DNA of 64,000 nucleotides, taken from contig JODP01000003.1 of the NCBI GenBank assembly GCA_000719025.1, positions 186,001-250,000 of the forward strand, in the 5' to 3' direction. This DNA comes from Kineosporia aurantiaca JCM 3230. GTDB taxonomy: Bacteria > Actinomycetota > Actinomycetes > Actinomycetales > Kineosporiaceae. Positions 1 through 7,451 of this stretch are shown here, piece after piece. The notes beneath the pieces are model-generated. The model ran no database searches and had not been told where the DNA came from. It saw nothing but the letters and a program-made list of their open reading frames with translations. Each line of letters opens with the position of its first letter. Position 1 is the first letter of the stretch. The position numbers and the translations under genes were made by a program.

Positions 1-2
1 CG

Positions 3-1391
3 TCCAGCATCGCCGGGATCACCCCGGCCGCAGACATGCTGGCCCTGCGCAACGACCCGTCGAACGCCCGGCGGGCCGGATCCACCGAGGCGAACCGGAA
101 GGTCGCCGTTCCCTCGGCGAGCCTGAACCGCCTGGTCCGTACTGGTTCGGTCACCAAGGCCCAGGCCGCCAAGGGCTTCAAGCTTCTGGACGCGCCGGTC
201 ACCGCGGTCGGCGTCGCCAAGAAGAACACCAGCAAGTTCCTGAAGGACATCGCCGAGGACAGCGGCCTCGCCGTCCGGACCGCCGCGGCCGGTAAGAGCA
301 CGGCCCAGTCCTCGCCCAGCGAGATCTTCGCCGGCTCGAACTACGCCGCGGCCTTCTCCTACGGTGACGTGGCGCTCTACGCGCTGGGCACCACCACGTA
401 CGTCTGCGACGACACCGCGGTCGCGTTCGGCCACCCGTTCTACTCCAACGGCCCGGCCGACTACAGCGTCCACCCGGCCGAGGCCGTGTACGTCCAGCCC
501 GACCCGACCTTCGGCCCGTTCAAGGTGGGCAACGCCGGCGGTCCGGTCGGCACCGTGACCTGGGACGGAACGGTCGGCCTGCGCAGCACCCTGGGGCAGC
601 TGCCGCAGCACCAGTTCCCGGTCACCAGCTCGCTGGTCAACGACCAGGGCAAGACCGTCACCGGTAAGACCGTCGGGGTCTACCAGCCCTACGCGGCCGA
701 CATCGCGGCCCTGCACACGCAGAGCGCCGTGGTGAAGGCGCTCGGGGCGCAGTCGGCGGGCTCGGCCGCAGTGAAGATCACCGTGACCGGAACCCGGGCC
801 AACGGCAAGAAGTTCACGATCACGCACCAGGACCACTTCGCCGACACCTACGACGTCAGCTACGTGGTCGGGGACAGCCTCTACTCCCTGCTCTACCCGC
901 TGGCCAGTCAGCCGTTCGAGGACGTGAACATCACCGGGGTCAAGATCACCGGCACGGTCTCGACCACGATCCGGCAGTACCGGGTGAGCAAGGTGGAGAC
1001 CAAGGAGAACGGCAAGTGGGTCGCGCTGAAGAATGAGGCGACGGTCGCGGCCGGCGCCGCCATCCCGCTGCGCGCCACGCTCAAGGGCTACCGCAGCACC
1101 GACAGCGTCACCGTCCCGCTGACCGTCTCGGTGCCGGACGAGGCTCCCAGCGGCTCGACCGGCACGCTGACCGTCGAGGACGGTCTGAGCGCCTCCTACG
1201 AGACCGACTACCAGGAGCCGCAGTCGCTGAACGACCTGATCAAGCAGCTGAAGGACGCGCCGAGCGCGGACCAGCTGGTCAGCAAAGCCTCGATCGACAC
1301 CGAGGGCGGCCCGCTGGTCAGCTGGCGGACCGCCGACGTGGACGCCGCGGTGGCGTCCTATTACCAGCAGATCGCGGTCACCGTGGAGTAG
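3..1391 (+). CDS. SpoIVB peptidase S55-like secreted protein (5' end outside window)
   Basis: The reading frame is open from base 3 with no start codon, so the true start and the N-terminal half lie upstream of the window. The first residues read SSIAGITPAADML, which matches the region that follows the GMSGSP motif in SpoIVB-type (S55) serine peptidase proteins. Around nt 424-440 there is an AFGHPF motif, again typical of S55 proteins. The C-terminal half is rich in beta-prone Thr/Val stretches, as in the secreted actinobacterial members of this family. The substrate is unknown; the Bacillus homologue SpoIVB cleaves a sporulation regulator, but no such role can be assumed here. A terminator hairpin follows the TAG stop. 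Family placement is fairly secure; the active-site Ser/His set cannot be checked because the gene is incomplete. Confidence 0.75.
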   Translation, partial: SSIAGITPAADMLALRNDPSNARRAGSTEANRKVAVPSASLNRLVRTGSVTKAQAAKGFKLLDAPVTAVGVAKKNTSKFLKDIAEDSGLAVRTAAAGKSTAQSSPSEIFAGSNYAAAFSYGDVALYALGTTTYVCDDTAVAFGHPFYSNGPADYSVHPAEAVYVQPDPTFGPFKVGNAGGPVGTVTWDGTVGLRSTLGQLPQHQFPVTSSLVNDQGKTVTGKTVGVYQPYAADIAALHTQSAVVKALGAQSAGSAAVKITVTGTRANGKKFTITHQDHFADTYDVSYVVGDSLYSLLYPLASQPFEDVNITGVKITGTVSTTIRQYRVSKVETKENGKWVALKNEATVAAGAAIPLRATLKGYRSTDSVTVPLTVSVPDEAPSGSTGTLTVEDGLSASYETDYQEPQSLNDLIKQLKDAPSADQLVSKASIDTEGGPLVSWRTADVDAAVASYYQQIAVTVE

Positions 1392-1419
1392 TGGTCCGTA
1401 GCTGAACAATGGACGCTGG

Positions 1420-1458
1420 TGGGCCCCGTTCGTACGGACGGGGCCCATCCGCGTTTTT
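1420..1458. terminator. Bidirectional intrinsic terminator
   Basis: Ten-base-pair GC-rich stem (1420-1429 with 1438-1447) and an 8-nt loop, followed on the + strand by a T5 run at 1454-1458. It sits between two convergent genes, the S55 protein ending at 1391 and the glycosylase ending at 1463, and probably serves both. Confidence 0.75.
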
Positions 1459-1462
1459 GGGT

Positions 1463-2350
1463 CTACTTCAGCAACCGGGACATCCGCCGGTCGGCCAGGA
1501 TCTTGCCGCCGGTCTGGCAGGTGGCGCAGTACTGCAGCGAAGAGTCCGCGAACGAGACCTCGCGCACCACGTCCCCGCACACCGGGCAGGCCTGGCCGGT
1601 CCGCGCATGGACCGCCAAACCCGCCCGTTTCGCGTCCTTCAGCTCCTTCGCCGGTTTCCCGGCGGCCGCCGCCACGGCCGTGCGCAGCGTGCTCTGCAGG
1701 GCCTGGTACAGCGTGGTGATCTGGGCGTCGTCGAGCTTGGCGGAGATCGCGAACGGCGACATCTTGGCCGCGTGCAGCACCTCGTCGCTGTAGGCGTTCC
1801 CCACTCCGGCGATCACGCTCTGGTCCCGCAGCAGGCCCTTGATCTGCGAACGCTGCCCGGCCAGGATCCCGGCGAAGACCTCCTGGGTGAAGTCCGCGGC
1901 CAGCGGGTCGGGCCCCAGGGTGGCGATGCCGGGCACCTCGGCGGGCGCGCGCACCACGTAGATGGCCAGCCGCTTCTTGGTGCCGGCCTCGGTCAGGTCG
2001 AACCCGGGGGTCGACTCGTCGTCCGGGTCCTCCAGGTTTGGGGTGAACCGCACCCGCAGCGCCAGCGGACTCTTGCCCGGCTTCAGCATCGTCGCGATCG
2101 CGGTGTCGTTCCAGCGCAGCCAGCCGCCGCGGGCCAGATGGAAGATCAGGTGCAGGCCGTCCACGTCCAGGTCGATGAACTTGCCGTGCCGCTCGACCCC
2201 GGTGACCGTCAGCCCGCGCAGCGCCGTGGGCTGCGGGTCGTACGTCTTCAGAGCGCTGATCGCGCCGATCTCGACACTGTCCACCGCGCGCCCCACCAGC
2301 CGTTCCCGCAGGAATCCGGTGAGGGCCTCGACCTCGGGCAGCTCAGGCAC
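1463..2350 (-). CDS. Fpg/Nei-family DNA glycosylase/AP lyase
   Basis: A 295-residue base-excision repair enzyme that removes oxidised bases and cuts the resulting abasic site. The GTG start at 2350 is chosen because the mature enzyme must begin with Pro-Glu: the protein starts (M)PELPEVE, where Pro2 is the Schiff-base nucleophile and Glu3 the acid. The helix-two-turn-helix segment (QSVIAGVGNAYSDEVL) lies around residues 170-190. The C-terminal zinc finger has all four cysteines (C255, C258, C275, C278), and the final RR/R residues match the DNA-binding finger. The frame stays open upstream of 2350, but the extra residues are low-complexity and would destroy the N-terminal active site. Whether it prefers 8-oxoguanine (Fpg) or oxidised pyrimidines (Nei) cannot be read from sequence alone. 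Confidence 0.9.
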   Translation of the reverse strand: MPELPEVEALTGFLRERLVGRAVDSVEIGAISALKTYDPQPTALRGLTVTGVERHGKFIDLDVDGLHLIFHLARGGWLRWNDTAIATMLKPGKSPLALRVRFTPNLEDPDDESTPGFDLTEAGTKKRLAIYVVRAPAEVPGIATLGPDPLAADFTQEVFAGILAGQRSQIKGLLRDQSVIAGVGNAYSDEVLHAAKMSPFAISAKLDDAQITTLYQALQSTLRTAVAAAAGKPAKELKDAKRAGLAVHARTGQACPVCGDVVREVSFADSSLQYCATCQTGGKILADRRMSRLLK

Positions 2351-2521
2351 CTGACCAGCATGCCCCGGCGCGGATCGGTTTGTCTCGCGGTGCGGGACGG
2401 CGGTCCCGCCGGGTCCGGGACGAAGAGGACAAACCAGATGGCGAGCCGCGCCACGGTAACAGCGGCGCCGATCCCGGCGATGATGGGTCCGATCATCGCC
2501 CGATCCGGAGGAGGAGCGGCC

Positions 2522-2581
2522 GTGAACCGGACCCTGAAGGCCGAGGACGACGGACCCGATTCCTGGCCCGAGGTGCCCTGA
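2522..2581 (+). CDS. Possible 19-codon leader ORF before the phosphotransferase gene
   Basis: A GGAGGAG Shine-Dalgarno-like sequence lies just upstream of a GTG at 2522, which opens a 19-residue frame (MNRTLKAEDDGPDSWPEVP) ending in TGA at 2579-2581. The next gene starts with GTG at 2583, one base later. This arrangement would allow translational coupling by ribosome re-initiation. I do not recognise the peptide. It may instead mean that the ribosome site serves the downstream gene only poorly, or that the small frame is chance. Confidence 0.35.
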   Translation: MNRTLKAEDDGPDSWPEVP

Positions 2582-2582
2582 G

Positions 2583-3794
2583 GTGCCCACGGCGATCCCG
2601 GGGGACCTGCTCACCGGCCCGGACGCGGCCGATCTGCTCGAGGCCGCGGTGTCCACCGCGGGCGGGCACGTCCAGGCCTGGCGGGTCACCCAGGTCGACC
2701 ATCGGGGCGGCGTCACCACGGTCGCCTACCAGGCCACCGTCCAATGGCCGACCGGACAGACCGACGACGTACTCGGGGCCACTTCCCTGACCGCCGACGA
2801 CGAGCCCCCGCAGGCCCCCGGCGCACTCACCCTGTCGGACGGGGAGCACCGGGTCTGCGTCTGGCGCCTGCCGGCCGATCCGGGCCTGCCCGGACTGACC
2901 ACGGTGATGGACCCGGCCCGGCTGAAACGGCTGGTCCGCTCGTTCGGCCTGGACCCGGCCGGGCTGCACACCGAGCTGGTCTCGTACCGGCCGAAGCGGC
3001 GCGCGGTGATCCGGATCGAGTCGGCCAGCGGCGTGCTCTACGCCAAAGTGCTGCCCCCCGAGGACGTCGAGGCCCTGTACCGAAGGCACGAAATGCTCTA
3101 CGCCGCCGGGGTCCCCGTACCCCACAGCCTGGACTGGACCGACGACGGACTGCTGGTCCTGGAGAACCTGCCGGGCACCCCTTTGCGACGCCGCCTGACC
3201 ATGCCCGGCCCGGACCCGTCTGCCGGCCTCCCCGGCCCCGACCAGGTGCTCGCCCTCCTGGACCGCCTACCCCGCGGCGTCCTCGGCCTCACCCGCCGCC
3301 GCCCCTGGAGCCGCCGCGCCCCGCAGTACGCCGAACTCGTCGCCCGCTCCCTCCCGCCGGAGGCCGAACGCGCCCGCCAGCTTGGTGCCACCATCGCAGC
3401 CGGCCTGAAAGGCGTTCCCGCCGGCAGCGATCCGACCCACGGCGACTTCTACGAGGCTCAGCTGACGGTGGACAAAGCCGGCCGGATCGTGGGCCTGCTG
3501 GACGTGGACACCGTCGGCCCGGGCTCCCGCGCCGACGACCTGGCCTGCGCCCTGGCCCACTGCGAGGCCCTGGCCCTCAGCTCGGAGCGCCACGCGGCCC
3601 GGGCGACTGCGCTGTCCCGGCTCTGGAAACCGGTTTTCGAGCAGACGGTGGACGCCGGTCAGCTGCGGCTACGGACCGCCGGGGTGCTGATGAGCCTGGC
3701 CACCGGTCCACACCGGGTGCAGCGGCCGGACTGGGAAGCCGCCACCAGCCGACTCCTCAACCGCATCGAACACATCCTCACCACCTCCCCGTAA
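2583..3794 (+). CDS. Aminoglycoside phosphotransferase-fold protein (APH/choline kinase family)
   Basis: A 403-residue protein whose C-terminal half has the APH kinase signatures: HGDFYEAQ (catalytic-loop HGD, near residue 280) and the metal-binding DVDTVGPGSRADDLA segment about 25 residues later. The N-terminal half shows an ATP-binding-type beta region (RRAVIRIES... LYAKVL). The natural substrate is unknown: this fold phosphorylates small molecules such as sugars, choline or antibiotics. The next gene is phosphoglucomutase, so a sugar substrate is possible, but that is inference only. It is preceded without a gap by a 19-codon frame with a good ribosome-binding site. Its stop codon lies inside the first unit of a 22-bp repeat array. 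Confidence 0.75.
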   Translation: MPTAIPGDLLTGPDAADLLEAAVSTAGGHVQAWRVTQVDHRGGVTTVAYQATVQWPTGQTDDVLGATSLTADDEPPQAPGALTLSDGEHRVCVWRLPADPGLPGLTTVMDPARLKRLVRSFGLDPAGLHTELVSYRPKRRAVIRIESASGVLYAKVLPPEDVEALYRRHEMLYAAGVPVPHSLDWTDDGLLVLENLPGTPLRRRLTMPGPDPSAGLPGPDQVLALLDRLPRGVLGLTRRRPWSRRAPQYAELVARSLPPEAERARQLGATIAAGLKGVPAGSDPTHGDFYEAQLTVDKAGRIVGLLDVDTVGPGSRADDLACALAHCEALALSSERHAARATALSRLWKPVFEQTVDAGQLRLRTAGVLMSLATGPHRVQRPDWEAATSRLLNRIEHILTTSP

Positions 3795-3985
3795 TCACAC
3801 CCTTCCTCCCCCGAAATCACACCCCCCCACCCTCGTGATCATGGACTTCTTTCCCCGTGATCATGGACTTTTACCCCCGCGATCATGCAACTGCGCCCCG
3901 GTGATCATGTAAGTACGCCCCCGCGATCATGCACTTTCAGCCAAACTGATACTCCATGATCACCAAGGTAGAACTCCATGATCAC
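3791..3985. repeat. 22-bp periodic repeat array (core GTGATCATG)
   Basis: Seven direct units begin at 3791, 3813, 3835, 3857, 3879, 3901 and 3923, exactly 22 bp apart. Each has a G(T/A/C)(G/A)ATCA core and a C-rich end, and the last five share (G)TGATCATG or GCGATCATG. Two inverted units with CCATGATCAC at 3954-3963 and 3976-3985 follow, again 22 bp apart. The array starts on the stop codon of the phosphotransferase gene and fills most of the gap before phosphoglucomutase. There are no unique spacers, so it is not a CRISPR array. Related short copies occur at 13250, 45333 and 54201. Confidence 0.85.
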
Positions 3986-4092
3986 GAAGGCGGGGTGGAC
4001 CGGCGCAATCCAAGCGGTGGGCGGAGGCCGACGACGGGGGTGCATCGACTAGCCTCACAGCCGGAACGCCGTCCGCGCCGCCAGGAGGAGTC

Positions 4093-5739
4093 ATGCCACA
4101 CGACCGGGCCGGTCAGCCGGCGAAGCCGGAGGACCTGATCGACGTCTCGCACGTCGTGACCAGCTACTACTCGGTTCAGCCGGATCCTTCCGAGCCCGCC
4201 CAGAAGGTGTCCTTCGGCACCTCCGGGCACCGCGGGAGCAGCCTCAACGCCGCCTTCAACGAGGCCCACATCCTCGCCACCACCCAGGCGATCTGTGACT
4301 ACCGGGCGGGCCAGGGCATCGTCGGGCCGTTGTTCATCGGCCGGGACACGCACGCCCTGTCCGAGCCGGCCTGGGTCAGCGCGCTCGAGGTCCTCGCGGC
4401 CAACGAGGTGCGCACGCTGGTGGACGACCGGGACGGCTACACGCCCACCCCCGCCGTCTCGCACGCGATCCTGACCTACAACAAGGGCCGCGCGGCCGAC
4501 GACTCGGGCCGCGCCGACGGAATCGTCGTCACCCCGTCCCACAACCCGCCCGCAGACGGCGGTTTCAAGTACAACCCGCCGCACGGCGGCCCGGCCGACA
4601 CTGACGCCACCGGCTGGATTGCGAACCGGGCGAACGAACTGCTGACCGCGAATCTGCGGGACGTCAAGCGGATCCCGTTCGCCCGCGCCCGGGCCGCGGA
4701 GACCACCGGCACCTACGACTTCCTCGGCACCTACGTCGACGACCTGCCCAGCATCATCGACCTGGACGCGGTCCGCGAGCACGGGCTGCACATCGGCGCG
4801 GACCCGCTCGGCGGGGCCTCGGTGGCCTACTGGGGCGAGATCGCCGAGCGCCACCGGCTCCACCTGGACGTGGTGAACCCGCTGGTCGACGCGACCTTCC
4901 GGTTCATGACCCTGGACTGGGACGGCAAGATCCGGATGGACTGCTCCTCGCCCTCGGCGATGGCCTCGCTGATCCATGCGAAGGACCGCTACGACCTGGC
5001 CACCGGCAACGACACGGACGCCGACCGGCACGGCATCGTCACCCCGGACGGCGGGCTGCTGAACCCGAACCACTACCTGGCGGTGGCGATCGGCTACCTG
5101 TTCGGGTCGCGGCCGGGCTGGGCCCCGGGCGCCGGGATCGGCAAGACCCTGGTCTCCTCCTCGATGATCGACCGGGTGGCCGCCGACCTGGGCCGCAAGC
5201 TGGTCGAGGTGCCGGTCGGGTTCAAGTGGTTCGTGCCCGGCCTGCTGGACGGCTCGGTCGGGTTCGGGGGCGAGGAGTCGGCCGGGGCGTCGTTCCTGCG
5301 CAAGGACGGCTCGGTCTGGACCACCGACAAGGACGGCATCCTGCTCGCCCTGCTGGCCGCCGAGATCACGGTGAACTCCGGCAAGACCCCGAGCCAGCTC
5401 TACGCCGCCCTGGTGGAGCAGCACGGTGACCCGGTGTACGCCCGGATCGACGCTCCGGCGACCCGGGAACAGAAGGCCGTTCTGGCTAAGTTGTCCCCCG
5501 AGCAGGTCACCGCCACCGAGCTGGCCGGCGAACCGATCACGGCGACGCTGACCTCCGCCCCGGGCAACGGGGCGCCGATCGGCGGTCTCAAGGTCACCAC
5601 CGAGAGCGCCTGGTTCGCCGCCCGCCCGTCCGGCACGGAGGACGTGTACAAGATCTACGCCGAGTCCTATCGCGGTCCCGAGCACCTCACCGAGGTGCAG
5701 CAGGCGGCGAAGGACCTGGTGTCCGCTGTCCTCCAGTAA
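4093..5739 (+). CDS. pgm: Phosphoglucomutase (alpha-D-glucose 1,6-bisphosphate dependent)
   Basis: A 548-residue enzyme that interconverts glucose 1-phosphate and glucose 6-phosphate in the cytoplasm, linking glycolysis with glycogen, trehalose and cell-wall sugar nucleotide synthesis. The phosphoserine loop TPSHNP is at about residues 147-152 (Ser149 catalytic). The metal-binding loop DTDADRHG lies near residue 315, the sugar-binding GGEESAG near 393, and the phosphate-binding RPSGTEDVYKIYAES near the C-terminus. Length fits the bacterial PGM family. The ATG is preceded by AGGAGG. The next gene, an FAD enzyme, begins 39 bp after the stop and could be co-transcribed, although its function is unrelated. 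Confidence 0.95.
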   Translation: MPHDRAGQPAKPEDLIDVSHVVTSYYSVQPDPSEPAQKVSFGTSGHRGSSLNAAFNEAHILATTQAICDYRAGQGIVGPLFIGRDTHALSEPAWVSALEVLAANEVRTLVDDRDGYTPTPAVSHAILTYNKGRAADDSGRADGIVVTPSHNPPADGGFKYNPPHGGPADTDATGWIANRANELLTANLRDVKRIPFARARAAETTGTYDFLGTYVDDLPSIIDLDAVREHGLHIGADPLGGASVAYWGEIAERHRLHLDVVNPLVDATFRFMTLDWDGKIRMDCSSPSAMASLIHAKDRYDLATGNDTDADRHGIVTPDGGLLNPNHYLAVAIGYLFGSRPGWAPGAGIGKTLVSSSMIDRVAADLGRKLVEVPVGFKWFVPGLLDGSVGFGGEESAGASFLRKDGSVWTTDKDGILLALLAAEITVNSGKTPSQLYAALVEQHGDPVYARIDAPATREQKAVLAKLSPEQVTATELAGEPITATLTSAPGNGAPIGGLKVTTESAWFAARPSGTEDVYKIYAESYRGPEHLTEVQQAAKDLVSAVLQ

Positions 5740-5778
5740 CCGCCCGACCACCGAAAACCCCGAGAACCCGGACTGAGA

Positions 5779-7242
5779 ATGACGTCGACCCAGACCACCG
5801 TCACCCCTGTTCTGTCCACCTCCGCCGTCCCGCCGGTGATCACGCTGGTCCGGGGGGCGCAGGCGCACCGGGCCGCGGTGGACCGGCTGCTGGCGTCCTA
5901 CCGGGCGATCCCGGCCGGGCAGCGGGTGCGGCTGGCCAAGCGCACCTCGAACCTGTTCCGGGCGCGGGCGGAGGGCACCACCACCGGGCTGGACGTGTCC
6001 GGCCTGGACGGCGTCATCTCGATCGACACGGCCGCGCGCACCGCCGACGTCCAGGCGATGTGCACGTACGAGTCGCTGGTCGCGGCGACCCTGCCGTACG
6101 GCCTGATGCCGCTGGTGGTGCCCCAGTTGAAGACGATCACGCTGGGTGGGGCGGTGACCGGGCTGGGGATCGAGTCCAGCTCGTTCCGCAACGGGCTGCC
6201 GCACGAGTCGGTGCTCGAGCTGGACATCCTGACCGGCGACGGCAACCTGGTCACCGCCCGGCCGACCGGCGACCACGCGGATCTCTTCCGGGGTTTCCCG
6301 AACTCCTACGGCACGCTCGGGTACGCCACCCGGCTGCGGATCGAGCTGGAGCCGGTCCGCCCGGCCGTGGCCCTGCGGCACGTCCGGTTCTCCGATCTGG
6401 ACGAACTGGCCGCGGCGATCGGCACGATCAGCACCGCCCGGGAGTGGGAGGGCACCGGCGTCGACTTCCTGGACGGCGTGGTGTTCTCCGCCTCCGAGGC
6501 CTACCTGACCCTGGGCGCCTGGACCGACGACCTGTCCGACCTGTCCGACTACACCGGGCAGGAGACCTTCTACCGGTCGATCCAGCAGCGCAGCACCGAC
6601 AAGCTGACCATCCACGACTACCTCTGGCGCTGGGACACAGACTGGTTCTGGTGCTCGGCGGCGTTCGGCGCGCAGAACCCGAAGGTGCGCAAGTACTGGC
6701 CGGCCCGGTTCCGCCGCAGCGACGTCTTCCACCGGCTGGTCGGGGTGGAGATGAAGTACGGCGTGGTCGCCAAGGTGGACCAGTGGCGGGGCAAGCCCGG
6801 CCGCGAGCGGGTGATCCAGGACGTCGAGCTGCCGGTCACCCGGACCGCCGACTTCCTGCGCTGGTACCTGGACAACGTGCCGATGACCCCGCTCTGGCTG
6901 TGCCCGCTGCGACTACGCGAGTCCGGTCCGGCCGGCACCCCCGAGGCCGGGTCGCAGCCCTGGTCGCTGTACCCGCTCAAGGCTGGGCAGACCTACGTGA
7001 ACGCCGGTTTCTGGGGCACCGTGGCAATCGAGCCGGGTCAGGCCGAGGGCGACAAGAACCGGGAGATCGAGGCCGCGGTGGCCGACTTCGACGGGCACAA
7101 GTCGCTCTATTCGGACGCCTACTACGACGAGGAGACGTTCTGGGCGGCCTACGGGGGCCAGAACTACCCGGCCCTGAAGCAGCGCTACGACGGTGACGGC
7201 CGCCTCCTCGACCTCTACGCAAAGGCCGTCGGACGCCGCTGA
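5779..7242 (+). CDS. tmsA: FAD-dependent 10-methylene fatty acyl reductase (TmsA/BfaA type)
   Basis: A 487-residue FAD-binding (PCMH/VAO-type) oxidoreductase. The FAD domain includes the segment KTITLGGAVTGLGIESSSFRNGLPHE at about residues 115-140 and LFRGFPNSYGTLGYATRL soon after, as in DprE1/DHCR24-like enzymes. The next gene encodes a cyclopropane-synthase-like methyltransferase. This pairing is the known tms/bfa arrangement: TmsB adds a methylene to the oleoyl chain and TmsA reduces it to the 10-methyl group, giving tuberculostearic acid in membrane phospholipids. The assignment rests on family plus neighbour. A third gene (tmsC) found in some genera is not present next to it. A 205-bp gap holding a promoter-like sequence separates the two genes, so they may be expressed separately. 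Confidence 0.8.
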   Translation: MTSTQTTVTPVLSTSAVPPVITLVRGAQAHRAAVDRLLASYRAIPAGQRVRLAKRTSNLFRARAEGTTTGLDVSGLDGVISIDTAARTADVQAMCTYESLVAATLPYGLMPLVVPQLKTITLGGAVTGLGIESSSFRNGLPHESVLELDILTGDGNLVTARPTGDHADLFRGFPNSYGTLGYATRLRIELEPVRPAVALRHVRFSDLDELAAAIGTISTAREWEGTGVDFLDGVVFSASEAYLTLGAWTDDLSDLSDYTGQETFYRSIQQRSTDKLTIHDYLWRWDTDWFWCSAAFGAQNPKVRKYWPARFRRSDVFHRLVGVEMKYGVVAKVDQWRGKPGRERVIQDVELPVTRTADFLRWYLDNVPMTPLWLCPLRLRESGPAGTPEAGSQPWSLYPLKAGQTYVNAGFWGTVAIEPGQAEGDKNREIEAAVADFDGHKSLYSDAYYDEETFWAAYGGQNYPALKQRYDGDGRLLDLYAKAVGRR

Positions 7243-7253
7243 TCGGCATCGTT

Positions 7254-7298
7254 CAGGTCACATCCGGATGACGAACCTCACAAAACGGGTGTGACCTG
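7254..7298. promoter_or_regulatory. Inverted repeat CAGGTCACA / TGTGACCTG
   Basis: Perfect 9-bp arms at 7254-7262 and 7290-7298 with a 27-bp interval, just after the tmsA stop and upstream of the tmsB promoter-like sequence. It could be a regulator-binding site or a weak hairpin. Confidence 0.5.
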
Positions 7299-7316
7299 GA
7301 CGGGAACTACTTGTGC

Positions 7317-7345
7317 TTGAAGCAACCAATACCGCAATCTATGAA
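7317..7345 (+). promoter_or_regulatory. Candidate vegetative promoter for tmsB
   Basis: TTGAAG at 7317-7322 and TATGAA at 7340-7345 are separated by 17 bp, the optimal spacing for a housekeeping sigma factor. The segment is clearly AT-richer than its surroundings. A transcript would carry the small 7410 frame and then tmsB. Confidence 0.55.
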
Positions 7346-7409
7346 CGTCCGACGTTACTGAACGTGATTCGGGCACCCTGCCTAGCGATGATCGTTTAGG
7401 AGATTTACG

Positions 7410-7451
7410 ATGCGATCGTCGCGGGAGAACAGTCACGAGGAGACCAGTTGA
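7410..7451 (+). CDS. Possible 13-codon leader peptide overlapping tmsB start
   Basis: An AGGAG motif at 7398-7402 precedes an ATG at 7410. The 13-residue frame (MRSSRENSHEETS) ends in a TGA at 7449-7451, which overlaps the TTG start of tmsB by two bases. The geometry is typical of translational coupling. Real translation is unproven. Confidence 0.4.
   Translation: MRSSRENSHEETS

Noticed and set aside
2248..2496. 82-codon minus-strand frame starting with a hydrophobic stretch upstream of the glycosylase gene
   Set aside because: Two thirds of it overlap the glycosylase in another frame and it lacks a ribosome site; the hydrophobic start is probably chance.
3791..3985. CRISPR array
   Set aside because: Repeats abut with a constant 22-bp period and no unique spacers, and no cas genes are nearby.
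3982..6732. 916-codon open frame on the - strand
   Set aside because: Antisense to phosphoglucomutase and tmsA, with low-complexity composition; a codon-bias artefact.
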